64,000 nucleotides of DNA, from positions 12,603,994 through 12,667,993 of the forward strand of contig OX638368.1 in NCBI GenBank assembly GCA_951812925.1, read 5' to 3'. A model generated the notes under the pieces. The model saw nothing but the letters and a program-made list of their open reading frames with translations, searched no databases and was not told the DNA's origin. Position 1 is the stretch's first letter. Each line of letters starts with the position of its first letter. Below are positions 48,900 through 60,405 of this stretch, in pieces. The translations under genes and the position numbers were made by a program. Origin of the DNA: Calliopum simillimum. Its lineage: Eukaryota; Arthropoda; Insecta; Diptera; Lauxaniidae.

Positions 48900-49060
48900 T
48901 TAACCCTTTCATGCCCGAATTAATTTGGAGGACTTAAAATGTTTTGAGCCTTTACAGTTGCAAATGAAGACCTAAGGACCAATAGTATTAATTTCAAAGT
49001 CCTGCGTATCCTAGTTTGTTTTCTGGAAGATGTTGCCTATAGGCAACATTGGGCATTGCT
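48900..49060 (+). mobile_element. Probable end of a piggyBac-like element (3)
   Basis: TTAACCCTTTCATGCCCG at 48900-48917 has the TTAA-CCC signature of the other elements. 130 bp inside is a perfect palindrome ATGTTGCCTATAGGCAACAT (49030-49049). No opposite end or transposase was found, so this may be a solo end or a coincidence. Confidence 0.4.
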
Positions 49061-50125
49061 GGTAAGCTTTGCGAAATAAAATTAATGGACAATACAGTTT
49101 TTATATTGAATTTGAATAGAATTTTTTTTAGAATTTGATACCCATTTTTTCCAATATATAGTCTGCTGCAGTCTCAGTGAGCTTGCAGGGTCCATAGTGT
49201 AAAATTATGATAGAAGTTGGAAGTAGTGGTTGAATAGCTATCTACTTCTGCCTCATTTATGCACCATCCTAAACTTTAAAGTACACCTCAAAAAGATCTG
49301 AAGACCAACCAGCAAAATTTACAGCACTTGAGTGCTTAAGCGCAAGGCAGCCTAGGCAGTGGTAAATCAAAAGTCACCTGGATAAGGTGAAGTGAATGAA
49401 AGTGTCTTGGAAGGAGATAAAAGTCATTGCATATTGGCCTTATATTCAAGTATGCGCAGATACCATCGCTGGTTTATCGCATATAGTTCCAGCAACATAT
49501 CAGAAAGATCAACTTCAAAAATGTCAAACCTTACAATAGAGCTGGCAGTTGCCAGATTGCAACACTAGGGGGTTGCGCAATCCCGAAATATAAAAGGCAA
49601 CTTTCGTACTCACAATTAAAAACTTTGCTTTTGTTGTATGCATAAAAACTAAACTAATATTTTCTCTAGCTTTTTGTTTCATATTTCCATAGGAAAAATT
49701 TCGAGGTCTTTTTTCTTGAACATGTAATTGCTCACTGCTCTTTTCTTACTCCTTACTCCACAGTGTTCAGCGAAGGAAATACCTTTGAGGGAGTACATGC
49801 GGGTTATTCTTCAACGAAATTTTCTGTAGAAATAGAAAAGTCTTAAAGAAAATTTAAAGCTCTAATAGGCAATTTTCCTGGTGTATTTTCATATTTTGCT
49901 AATATCTACTGTTTGTCGTATGAGTAGCCTTAATTTGATATGGAAAACTTAATTTTCTTATTAAAACTTTTATGCACTTTCTGTGGTTTTTTTCTGTGCA
50001 AAACTTGAAGACTGCTATAATTATTTATCAAAAGTGGTTTACATTTTGAAAAACTTATTAAAACAAAAAGGTTTTTCTGGGCTTTTTGCTTACAAAAAAC
50101 ATTTTAGTGAAGTTAAAAATGAATG
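49061..50125. other. Non-coding stretch, no gene seen
   Basis: No supported gene or element. Confidence 0.5.
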
Positions 50126-50437
50126 TTAAGGATTTTTTATTTTTTTGGCAGTCCCCAATTTTTTCTCATTTTTGTGTTCGTTGATTTGTGTTTTCAGTAA
50201 CTCAGAGAAATATCTGTTTTTACTCTCTCTAAAATTTTTCATTTGACAGTCTTCAAGTTTTCCACAAATTTTCAATGAATTGACCTTATATGCGATCTCG
50301 ATGATTTTTAGATTTACAAATTTTGTTTGTTTTAGTTTTGCTAAATTTCTCCGTCTTTGCTGTATTTCGCACTTAAGTTCGTTTGATTGTACCAACAGAA
50401 ACTTTTTGTCAGCAATGATATCATGTGTCTGATGCAT
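50126..50437 (-). CDS. Candidate small intronless gene, Lys-rich helical protein of 103 residues
   Basis: The frame runs from an ATG at 50437 in fly-like context (TCAAAATG) to TAA at 50126. Unlike the surrounding chance frames, the predicted protein is strongly charged and low in Phe, with heptad-like helical stretches such as SNELKCEIQQRRRNLAKLKQ and ENxxxLLKTQINEHKNEKK-type residues; no signal peptide or membrane segment is visible. I do not recognise the family. Upstream on the minus strand a TATAAAAA (50492-50485) lies about 29 bp before a TCATTT initiator (A at 50463), giving a predicted 25-nt 5' UTR. An AATAAA overlaps the last codons (about 50141-50136). Short, compact, intronless genes of this type in flies are often testis-expressed, but that is inference. 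It could still be a chance frame. Confidence 0.4.
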   Translation of the reverse strand: MHQTHDIIADKKFLLVQSNELKCEIQQRRRNLAKLKQTKFVNLKIIEIAYKVNSLKICGKLEDCQMKNFRESKNRYFSELLKTQINEHKNEKKLGTAKKIKNP

Positions 50438-50459
50438 TTTGACTAAGCAGATAGATAAT

Positions 50460-50492
50460 AAATGATGTTTTTATTATAATTTGTTTTTTATA
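50460..50492 (-). promoter_or_regulatory. Possible TATA plus initiator for the 50126-50437 frame
   Basis: Minus strand TATAAAAA at 50492-50485 and TCATTT (arthropod initiator TCAKTY) at 50465-50460, separated by the canonical ~29 bp from the TATA start to the initiator A. Such words are common in AT-rich DNA, so the spacing is the main argument. Confidence 0.35.
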
Positions 50493-52539
50493 CATTTGGT
50501 TCTTATTGCAGACGTAGATTGGTAAAAGCTGCTATTGCAAGTGTTCATAATTTTTCAATAGAGCAGACTTAAATTTTTAATTGATATGAAAAAATCACAA
50601 ATCCGGTTTTCTAGTTATTTTCCAAAAAAACTTCAAGTCCTAGAGGAAATCTGATTTTAACAGCTTGTAGATCTCACAGAGAGCAACACATTGGACTACA
50701 TAACTCATTTTTACAAAAACTGCTTGATAGCAGCAAAATTTGGAAACATCTCTTCCAGACTCATAACATTCAACTTTTATGGACTGTTGTTTTTGCTTTT
50801 TGCTTTTGTATTTGGCAACATTTATCTGCCATCCCTTCATTTCTTCGTCAATCTTTATGTTTTTGTTTTTTCTTTTTTATTCTTCACTAATTTTTATACC
50901 GAGTTCTTTTGCAATGCTTGCTGCCGTGCCAACAAACATTAAGTTTAATGAATTTCAATCTGCATTTTCCAATCTTGTTTACCCATCTAGAAATCATCGA
51001 ATGCACTGGAATCATTTCTCGTATTCTTAGCTACTGCCAATGGCTGCCCACCCACTACGACTTAAATTGGCCTTGGAAGTTTTAACAAAAGTTGGCCATC
51101 ACCATAGTCGTCAGTTTGTTGGCATAGTCACAGTGACAGCGCTGTTGGATTCCAATTCAATGAATGAAATTGAAAGTAAAATCGGTAAATGTGTGTGTAA
51201 GGCGACCTTTAGTAACAACGAAGAGAAGCAGAAGGACTTACAAAATATAATTAAAAAAAGGGAAATTTTTGAATAAAAGTTTAAAGCAAAACTTATCCTT
51301 GAATTTTACAAAAACATAAAGGTACTCATGAACATAATGTGCTTACATCAAGCTATTGCAAAATATGTCTTTTTTTCTTATATAAGTACTTATGTCTGTA
51401 TGTGTTTAATTGAAAATACCAGCAATTTGTGAAGTAGGACTTCCACAAAACAATTTTAGGAGCAATTCGCATTTGTTAACATTTTTCGACTTTAATAACA
51501 TTTTCTACTTTCTCAAGATTTTTCAACTTTTTGAACAAATATCTGTAGTTGTTTGATCTGCCAACCATGTTACATAATTTATATATACAAGCAGTGATAA
51601 CAATGTCATAACTATGAGACAAAAATCAATGTTTTCTAATGCTGCCATTTAGTCTGGGACAAAAATTGCGGCAGCTGCTTAAATGAAATGAAAAAAAGAA
51701 GACATCAACGAAATCAATATCTTCAGTGGAATTGTGTAGACAATGTGAATTCGGTTGTGGGTTTTCTTCATATGCATTACAGGTGCCAAATTCTCAATTC
51801 ACATATGTATAAAGAGGGCTATGGCATATAAAGTGGTACTGCGCGTACTTTGCACATAGATAGAAGTAGGATTTCTATCTCAATTTCAAATTTGAACTCA
51901 TAAATATGCAAATGGAATTTGGAAAAACACACGTACATGGTAGCAAATGCATATGATTCTAGGGGAGAGGAGTATAAATGTGAAATGATGACACAAAGCC
52001 AAACAAATTGGTAAATTGTGTTGTTGTATCAGCGGGCTTTCGATTTTGACAAGAGAACAGAAAAAACTTAAAACTGGTGCTTAAATTAAATTTACTAAGA
52101 AAAAAATTATTTCACAATTATTACTATAGCTACCATACCAACAATAGTTTGCTGATCTAGAGATGCTTAACATGATTTTAGACCATAAGTCTTCCGAATT
52201 CAAAAGGCTAATGTGTTGTCAAAATTGTCAAGTATTAAGTTCATAAGACGTGTACTTACTATACGAAGACCTAGCGGTTTGGGAAACGGTACAGGAAGTG
52301 AAAAAATTATATTCCAATTTTACTAGTTAAAACCATGAAAGTACTCGCATTTGTCTTTTCATTCAGTTTATTTGGGAATATAAACCGAAACCACAAGATT
52401 GCTGCCACTGAAAATCTGCTTGAAATTGTAAATTTTTGTCAAGCTTTAATACTTAGGTAGAAGAATTAAGTAAGTAGATTTTTGGCATTTATACTTATAT
52501 ATATACTCTGATATATTTGGACTTTTCGCAATATCTTAA
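50493..52539. other. Non-coding stretch, no gene seen
   Basis: A 78-codon frame at 51040-51276 and hydrophobic frames at 50691-51030 were considered but lack support. Confidence 0.45.
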
Positions 52540-52760
52540 AGATTTTCAACACTCCTAGACTTTCACCAATTTATTCAAAATTTTTCGATACTTTTCAATA
52601 TTTTTGAACTTTTGTCGATATTTTAGATCTTATTCGATACTTTTGAATATATTTTAGATGTTTTTCGGTACTTTTGGACTTCTACCGATTTCTTCGAAAT
52701 TTTTCGATATTTTCGAACTATTAACAATTTTTTAGACATTTTTCGATAATTTTGAATATT
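52540..52760 (+). repeat. Degenerate ~30-bp repeat with TTTTCGATA words
   Basis: TTTTTCGATACTTTT, TTGTCGATATTTTAGA, TTATTCGATACTTTTGAATA, TTTTTCGGTACTTTT and TTTTTCGATATTTTCGAAC follow each other at roughly 25-35 bp spacing. An old minisatellite. Confidence 0.6.
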
Positions 52761-53924
52761 CGCCATTATTTAAGATAAGTATTTCCGCTAATCAATTAGA
52801 TGCAACTCCCACTATTTAACGCTTGATCAGTAATTGAGATAAAATGTGCTAAAGTTTTTTTTTGCTTGAGTTGTTAAAAAGTAGGTGTAGCATTGCTTGA
52901 TTACGCCCACATTGAAGAAACAATATGTTGATAATATTTCAAACTTTTTAATTTACTCGTGAATAATTTTGGAAACAAGTTTTGAATCAATCCAAGATAA
53001 ATTGCACAAAATAAATTACTTTGAAAATTTTATGCTCTGAAAACAAATTGATTTTAACTTTACACTAAGGTCTATAGTTCCTACTACAAACGTTTACAGC
53101 TGACTTTGCTTTATTTGCCCGTGTGCACATACACATTAAAAAATCCCAAAAGAAAATGAAAACACAGCAAAAGAAAAAAGTAAGTAGATGGACATATCTA
53201 TGTAGTATGAGTGTTCTCTTTTTCCACTATCATTGGTTGGTTCATCTTAAATATTCAACACACGTAGCACTGTTAGAACGTGCGCGGTACCCGCAATACA
53301 AGAAATTTTACAGTTTGCACCTACTACTCTAGAGTCCTGCATTTAAATTCACGTCAACTGGCATATTTTATGCCTTTTCTTGTAATTTTTTTTTATATTT
53401 TCGTTTTATTTTATTTTGTGAAAAACCATTGCATTCACAGTCATTCGTCCGATATGCGCGACGTCGCTCACTTGACAAATGCACACAAGAGCGCGTTTTA
53501 AAAACATAAAAAACGAGACATAAAAATCCAGTCGGCTGTAAACACGTTAATACAGTCTAGTGTTGCAGATCAGCATCAAGATAAGGATGTGCCTCAAGTG
53601 GCAAGTGGCAATGTATCTGTGTGTGTGTTGTATGCAAAGTACAAGTGTTCAAAGTGTAAATGTGTTTGCGTTACCACCGAGCTGTCTCTCTGAGGAAGCC
53701 ATTTATTCTTAAATATTTTATTGCATTTCATTCTACCGTACATTTAGCTTTTGGTGTAAAGTGAAGGAAAAACCACGAACAGCATTCACTTCATCCAATG
53801 CTGCTGCAGTATGACTCAAACAGTTAAATAATGACACTGATATAAAGATTTTGTATACGAGTGAATGTGGCATGGTGTAATTTTTTAAACTTTTTCAAAA
53901 TTGGCTCATTACGAAAATGTTCAT
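52761..53924. other. Non-coding stretch, no gene seen
   Basis: No supported gene or element. Confidence 0.5.
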
Positions 53925-54200
53925 TAAAGTTTCATTAAATGTAATGATACGAATTTCCACTTTCATTGAATTCAATGAAACATATTTTTACATCCATTAA
54001 ATGTAATGGAACGAGTTCCCACTTTCATTGCATTTAATGAAACTTGCAAAGAAAATTTTCGAAGAAGTTACATTAAAAGAATCATTAAATTCAATGAAAG
54101 TGAAAACTCGTTCCATTACATTTAATGAAAATTAAGTGTGAATTTTAATTAAAGTTTCATTAGGTAAATTCAATAAAATAAATTTTTTCTTTCATTAAAT
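53925..54200. repeat. Cluster of short palindromes of type CATTNAATNNAATG
   Basis: TTCATTGAATTCAATGAA (perfect, about 53963-53980), CATTAAATGTAATG (twice), TTCATTGCATTTAATGAA, TCATTAAATTCAATGA and CATTACATTTAATG lie within about 200 bp, interleaved with CACTTTCATT and CTCGTTC-like words. The block may be part of a MITE, but outer ends were not identified. Confidence 0.6.
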
Positions 54201-55745
54201 TTAGTGATAATGGTAGACTTTTCAATTTGGACCTTGGAATCATCAATTTTTTGATAGTGCAATTTTAATTGAAAATTACTAACAAAATTTAGCGGTAATG
54301 AAAAACTTTTCACTAGCACAATATGCATTTTTTGATATTAAAAAATTTTTCATTAACATTAAATACAGTGAAAATAAAATTTAATGCAAAATTCCCAAGT
54401 CTGACGTTTGACAAAAGATTTTGTTTTCAGTGTAGTAGGTAAAAGTGCTACTGCTTTACCTTTAACATTTCTGTCACTTGCAAACGAAATCCACAAAAAC
54501 CACACGCACGCTATTAGCATAACATTGCAAAACAACAAAACAGCAACAACAACAACAAAAGCAACAATAAAACAGCACGTAAAGCACAGTAGCATCAACA
54601 GCAGTAGCACCTTGACAGCATCTTTGAGTTTTATCAACAACATCGGTTGTAGCACTGTATCACTGAATAAAAAAATGCCACTGCTGCTGCCCTAGTCCTT
54701 GCAGCACTACGTTGAGATCAAGCGAAAGTGTTTTATTTGCTGCGAGTAGAAGGTGAAGTCTTTCTTTTTGAGCTTCAAACGAAATCGTACTCATGCCATT
54801 TTTCAATTCGGTTGCTCCGCTGAGTCCTTTTACTATCCATATACACTTTCGGTTTTCGCTCTTGTTGCTGATAAGTATGTGCAAAAAGAAGAAAAAACGC
54901 AAAAGGTAGCATGCTTTTGTGGGCAACATTGTAAAGTAGTAAATCCAATCGACTTTTGCAAGGATTACAATTTCATGAGCTTTCAATGTACACAAACATA
55001 TAAACTCCATTTACCCTTTACAATAATACACTGATTCTCACATACAGAGATATTGTTGCAGCATATGAGTCGGAGTATGGGTGGAAAGATAAAAGTCAGC
55101 AGAGTCTCTTACATTTTAACCAGAATTTCAGATAAGTTGTGAAGTTTTTAGTGCTTTCTGGCACATTTTAAATGTTGCGCTATATTTATGTCTTGGATTT
55201 CGTTTGTAGTACCAATTCTTAAGTGTATCAGGGGTAAGGCAGAAGTAAAGTCATATTATCAATAAGATCTTACTTTGTTGGAAATACAAAACACAGATCA
55301 TTATTTTCCAAAAAAAAATTTAGATGAAGATGTTCTTAGTTAAAAAAATTAATCTCATGGAAATAACCCTATAACAAATAATGCCAAAAAATTTTTTGCC
55401 AATAACGCCAGAAAAATCTCCATACTCGTTGGATGACTAACTTCTGACTTGAAGAACGTTCTTGAAAGGCTTTTCATACAAGTTTTGCATGGAAGGCTCT
55501 TAAAATGGTGGAAAAAATAGGGTAGCATATTAGAGAGGAATGTTGGAGAAGAAAAATTATTGATGGTCAGTAAACATTTTTGCCCTCTCCCGAAAATGAG
55601 GATTTTTTGATTTTTTGAGGGAGCCTTTTAAAAAGGTAAAATTAAGCGGGTCAGTGTTTAAGTGAAATGCAAGAAAGGAAAAATCAATGAGGAATTTTTT
55701 TGATAAGGGAGCCACCTTAAGAAGTGCAGAAAAGAGAGAAGTAAA
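54201..55745. other. Non-coding stretch, no gene seen
   Basis: Frames at 54359-55034 overlap on both strands and reflect CAA/GCA low-complexity DNA. Confidence 0.5.
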
Positions 55746-55749
55746 GAGG

Positions 55750-58345
55750 AATACTCAAAAGTTAGAAGCAATCTTAAAAACGATACTTGCGTCATTTTTC
55801 ATCCTGAGAAAAACCAATGGAACATTTTTGATTCTACTGGAGGCTGATTTTAGCTAAAAAAACATAATTTTTTGTCATAAGGCTGTGATCATCTCACTTT
55901 TTTCGAAATTTGCAGTTGGGTTCTCTGATTTTTATAAAAATTCACAGAGATGTTCTAAGTGCTTAGCATGGAGACCTCTCATTATTAGTTTTGCGAAAAA
56001 AAATTTTTTTTCCAAGTTATGGGCATGGAACTTCATAGTGTCCAAGTGGTGTTTTTGCGAAAAATCGATGCAATTTTTTTTCCAAGTCCCTCCATTTTGT
56101 CAAAAATAAAATTTTTTAAATTTTTGTTTTCGGATTCTTGTAGCATTTTAAACATTAATTTATTTTCCATTTTTAAATTTGGAAAATTTTGAAAATTTAC
56201 AAAATGGCGGCCATTTTTTTAAAAATTTTAAAAGTTGATTATCTCAAAATAATATTCTTTTTATTTTTTTATTTTTTTTTTTACAAAAAGGTGAATGAAA
56301 TACAAACATTTTGTAGAAAACTTGTTTTGCGCTAAATGGCTGCGAGAGCCACAGGAACTTTTTTTCTAAAAAGTCACGTGACAATTTTTTTAACTTTGTT
56401 TTGTGCTTTCGTTTACACCCACTAGGTGGCTAAAAAAAAAAAATTTCAAAGTACAAGGATATAACTTCCATTACTTAGAAAATAGAAGCTATAACAAAAA
56501 AAACAATATTTCCTATATGAATCATAAAAATAAGTATTGACGAAATGACGGCCATGTTTTGAAAAATCTTAAAAATCAATTTTCCAAAAAAAAAAATTTT
56601 TTTTTCTTAAAAGTTGTTTTAATGAAATCTTTTGAAAGGTTATGATGAACATTCGTTTTTCAAAACACTTTAGTTAAAAAAAAAAACTAAAAAAATTTTT
56701 CTTGCAAAATTGATTTTAAGATTTTTCAAAACATGCCCGTCATTTCGTCAATACTTATTTTTATGATTCGTATAGGAATAATTGGTTTTTTTGGTATAGC
56801 TTCTATTTTCTAAGTAATGGAAGTTATATCCTTCTACTTTGAAATTTTTTTTTTGGCCACCTAGTGGGTGTAAATGAAAGCACAAAAGAAAGTTAAAAAA
56901 ATTGTCACGTGACTTTTTAGAAAAAAAGTTCCTGTGGCTCTCGCAGCCATTTAGCGCAAAACAAGTCTTCTACAAAATGTTTGTATTTCATTCACCTTTT
57001 TGTAAAAAAAAAATAAAAAAATAAGAAGAATATTATTTTGAGATAATCAACTTTTAAGATTTTTCAAAAAATGGCCGCCATTTTGTAAATTTTCAAAATT
57101 TTCAAAATTTATAAATGGAAAATAAATTAATGTTTAAAATGCTACAAGAATCCGAAAACAAAAATTTAAAAAATTTATTTTTGACAAAATGGCGGGACTT
57201 AGAAAAAAAAATTGCATCGATTTTTCGCAAAAACACCACTTGGACACTCTGAAGTTCCATGCCCATAACTTGGAAAACATTTTTTTTTTCGCAAAACTAA
57301 TAATGAGAGGTCTCCATGCTAAGCACTTAGAACATCTCTGTGAATTTTTATAAAAATCAGGGAACCCAACTACAAATTTCGAAAAAAGTGAGATGATCAC
57401 AGCCATAAGTTTTTTTTATTACAAAATAATGCTCAAAGGTGCTCTAGAAATAAAGGCCATATTTTTTCATAGATATTTGTTTTTAAAAATTATATATTTT
57501 TTTGAGAATATAGACAATATTCGCATTCCAAAATCGAATTTTTTACGTTTTTTAGTTACGCGGTCAAAAAACCGATTTTTACTCAAAAGCAAGGCATCTA
57601 CGAAAAATATGTCCATAACCAAAAATGCTTCAAATTACCCAAAGAGTTCGTATGAATTTTTTCAGAGTTTTTGGCCTTTTTTTTATATTTTCAAAAACTT
57701 ATCAAATTGAGTTTTCAGCTGTTAAGCTCACGGTTCAGGAAAAAGATAGGTTTACTTAAAACCAACGAACAAATTTCATAAGATGTAAAATACTAAGAAT
57801 TTTTCAAAGAATTGTTGAGATTTTTTTTGGAATTTTATAATTTTTTTTTATATATTATTTTTCTGACCAAGTTTTGAAAAATTATCAAATATTTAGAAAA
57901 ATTCTGAAAAAAATCACACTTGTTTTTTGGACAATTTTAAGCATTTTTTGCCGTATCGACTTTTTTAGTTAGATATTTTGCTTCTAAGTAAAAAATCGTT
58001 TATCCGATCTCCTTAGTGAAAAACGTAATCAATTTTTGGAACCAAATATTATCTATAGGTACCAAAAAAAAAAAAAAAATTATTTTAAACGCCAAAATTT
58101 TTGTAAGAACACAATCTTTATTTCTAAAGTCCTCTTGAGTATCCATTTTCCAACGAAAAAAAAAGATATGACCAAAAAACATGTGTTTTTTAGCCAAAAT
58201 GAGCCTTCAGTAGAATCAGAATTGCTCCAATGGTTTTTTTTAGAATGAAAAAAAAAAGGAATGATGCAAATATCGTTTTTAAGAGTCCCTTTTACTTTTG
58301 AGTCAGTTTTGGGGTGACTCTAAATTTCAACCTGGTCTAACACAA
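55750..58345. mobile_element. Foldback family F, full copy, carrying a second foldback insertion
   Basis: Outer left arm 55750-55880 (CTCAAAAGTTAGAAGC, AAACGATACTTGCGTCATT, AAACCAATGGAACATTTTTG) is inverted at 58180-58310. The core arms 57409-57660 and 57900-58180 mirror each other. The insertion 55881-57404 splits the left arm. This is the most complete copy in the window and gives the joined sequence used to interpret the copy at 4.4-5.9 kb. Confidence 0.8.
55881..57404. mobile_element. Foldback element I: 1.5-kb near-perfect inverted repeat
   Basis: ATAA at 55877-55880 and 57405-57408 is a likely 4-bp target duplication. The ends read GGCTGTGATCATCTCACTTT and its perfect inverse. Arms of roughly 720 bp (55881-56608 and 56690-57404) match almost throughout, including CATGGAGACCTCTCATTATT and TCACGTGACTTTTTAGAAAA words on the two sides. 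Mirror-image reading frames (55885-56109 and 57134-57406) are a consequence of the symmetry. No transposase is present. Confidence 0.92.
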
Positions 58346-58364
58346 ACTCATCCCCTCATTCGCC

Positions 58365-58805
58365 CATATTAAGCAAGGTATTCTTGATTTAAAGTACAGA
58401 TAACGCTATTTTCAAACATATGGCGTACATCCTGGAAGTAGTCTAGTTCACTTTTGTCAGCGGTATTGAATAGTCCTAAGCTTCTTCTATAAAGCGTTTT
58501 TTTAACTTTTCTAATTGGATCATTATTTTCAGAGATATCATCCATTAAAGTAAAGGTAAACAAATTGAATATAGTCCGTTACAGGGATTAACTTTATGGA
58601 GGAAGCTCAGGGCTGTTCACTACCGCTGTCAAAAGTAAACTAGACTACTTTCAGAATGTACGCCATATGTCGGAAAATACCAATTTATGCACTTTAAATC
58701 TAGGATAACTCAGATCTCCGACGTGATTGAGCAAATCTGAGGTCATATTCGGATTTAGTGATCAAAAATCTATAAAAATCACTTACTCTCATTTTATACT
58801 TTTTT
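58365..58805. mobile_element. Foldback family H, copy 2
   Basis: Left arm 58386-58476 and right arm 58608-58730 are inverted copies: CATATGGCGTACATCC against GTACGCCATATG, and CTAGTTCACTTTTGTCAGCG against CGCTGTCAAAAGTAAACTAG. The right outer part to about 58803 matches the left outer part of copy 1 near 35643. Together the two copies define the whole element. Confidence 0.85.
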
Positions 58806-59397
58806 AAAGAAATCGAAGAATAAAATAATTGATATAAAAAGCAATTTTATTTCGAAAGTCAAAATTTTGTATCGAGATTATTAAAAAAATTATTTTAATT
58901 TTTAATAAAAAATTTTCTTTAAAAACAAAAAGAAAAAAATTATGTGATTTGTCCGCCAAAATCAGCAAAATTTTTCAAACATATTTTCAAATGATCTCAA
59001 ACATGGCTTAGGTATATTTCCTTTGCTAGCTCGTTTATTTCCGCAACTATCCTTCAGTATTGTAGAGTAATTTCGTTGATGTTTTTGGTAAAGTTTCTGC
59101 TAATTTGTGTTTTAATTTGGGTTAAATTTCTGAAATCGACCTTTTGGAATAGGAATGGAATTAATTTTTAAGTTTTTAAATTTGCACAACACTCTCCTTT
59201 TATGATTTCAATTTGCATTTGCATTAAATAAAAAAATCGAAATCCCACAATTTTTTATGCAAATAACACTATGCAACAGCAAAATCTCCCTAACGCATAA
59301 ATCCACATTGCATCTAATGCACCATGTAAAGTCTATATTTACATCTACTTACGTCGATCACATTCCCCAACGTAATGAGCGATTCCATTAAAATGTG
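58806..59397. other. AT-rich DNA, possibly the decayed 3' side of the piggyBac-like element
   Basis: No recognisable coding, and no TTAA-CCC end was found to close the element to its right. Confidence 0.45.
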
Positions 59398-60405
59398 AAT
59401 TTTGATCTATCGGACTAGTTCCTTCCATTCATTTATTATATGGTTCGACTGCCTTTAGACTTTCGACCATTATAGCTTCCATTCTGTTCTACAAAAAGGC
59501 GTAGCTATCGATTTAGATCTCTTCCATGTGAAGTAGAAGCAACTAAAACGCAATTATTATCATTCCATTTTACAATGGCGACGTCAAATTCCTTGTTTTC
59601 TGGGGTTCCAGTTTATAAATTATCGAAGTAAAAGTGGATTAAGAGGGCACGAATGTCGTCAGAAAAGGCGTTGATCATTTGTAATAGAGCTGCCACAAAG
59701 TGCATACAACAATACTTTCCTCGGTAAATACCAAAGGACACCAAATACCCTCCAAGAGTGTTCAGAAACCATGCAATGTATCTAAATCGAAGAAGTTTGG
59801 TTCGAATCAACTGTTTGCATGAGAGCTGTTTGAAATACGGTGTCATGGACTCATCAAATGATGCTCAGAGTGAAAGGAATCAATGGGTTTTTTCAGTGTA
59901 AAGTGAATAAAACGGCTTATTTGATTGAAACTATTTCGAGACATGACAGCAAAAACCATGGCTTTAATGATCCAATAATCTTCACGATTAACTACAAACA
60001 TTGTAACTAAAGATAAGCATAATCCCAATAGTTAGATGCATCCACAATCATTTACAACACATCTTCATAAAAAAAGGCTCGAAAAATTCATATGACACCC
60101 AGGCCCATTCATACGGGGTGGGTTTTTGGTGTTCTACCCCCCAGGTAGATATTTTCCCCATATAAATTATTTATGAATTGAATTTCTGAAATAAATGGAA
60201 ATTAATCTACCTTTAAACTTAACATAAGCGGTTCCCGCCAGTGATATTCAGGCCTGTCACTAAGTAAAAAATAATTTATGGAAAAATATAAATGGACTTC
60301 AGAAACTACTACATTACTCTTCAATTTGGCATAATTAGTTTTTTCAAAATCGAAATATTGTACAAATAAATATTTTTTTGCAACTCGCCGACGTCTCGAT
60401 GCCAT
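59398..60405 (-). pseudogene. piggyBac-like transposase, decayed but spanning most of the protein
   Basis: Read on the minus strand in several frames. A possible start MASRRRRVAKK lies at 60405. A 'MIVDASNYWDYA' stretch (about 60050) resembles the FF..EVL..IV..TN.Y region. VMSRNSFNQISRFIHF (about 59960-59915) is the conserved 'MSR.RF..I.RFLHF' block. The first catalytic-Asp motif DESM is intact at 59855-59844, followed by TPYFKQLSCKQLIR. The second-Asp motif FDN is at 59627-59619. VKWNDNNCVLVAST (about 59563) and EPYNK, then IDQN (about 59446-59400), correspond to the third-Asp block. Frameshifts, at least three stops and an internal deletion after FDN make it non-functional. Assignment rests on the order and spacing of these blocks. 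Confidence 0.8.

Noticed and set aside
51040..51276. 78-codon plus-strand frame starting MAAHPLRLKLALEVL
   Set aside because: Reasonable composition but overlapping frames and no promoter, splice or homology evidence; left as non-coding.
57134..57406. 90-codon minus-strand frame mirrored by a 74-codon plus-strand frame at 55885-56109
   Set aside because: Identical peptides from the two arms of foldback I; a symmetry effect, not duplicated genes.
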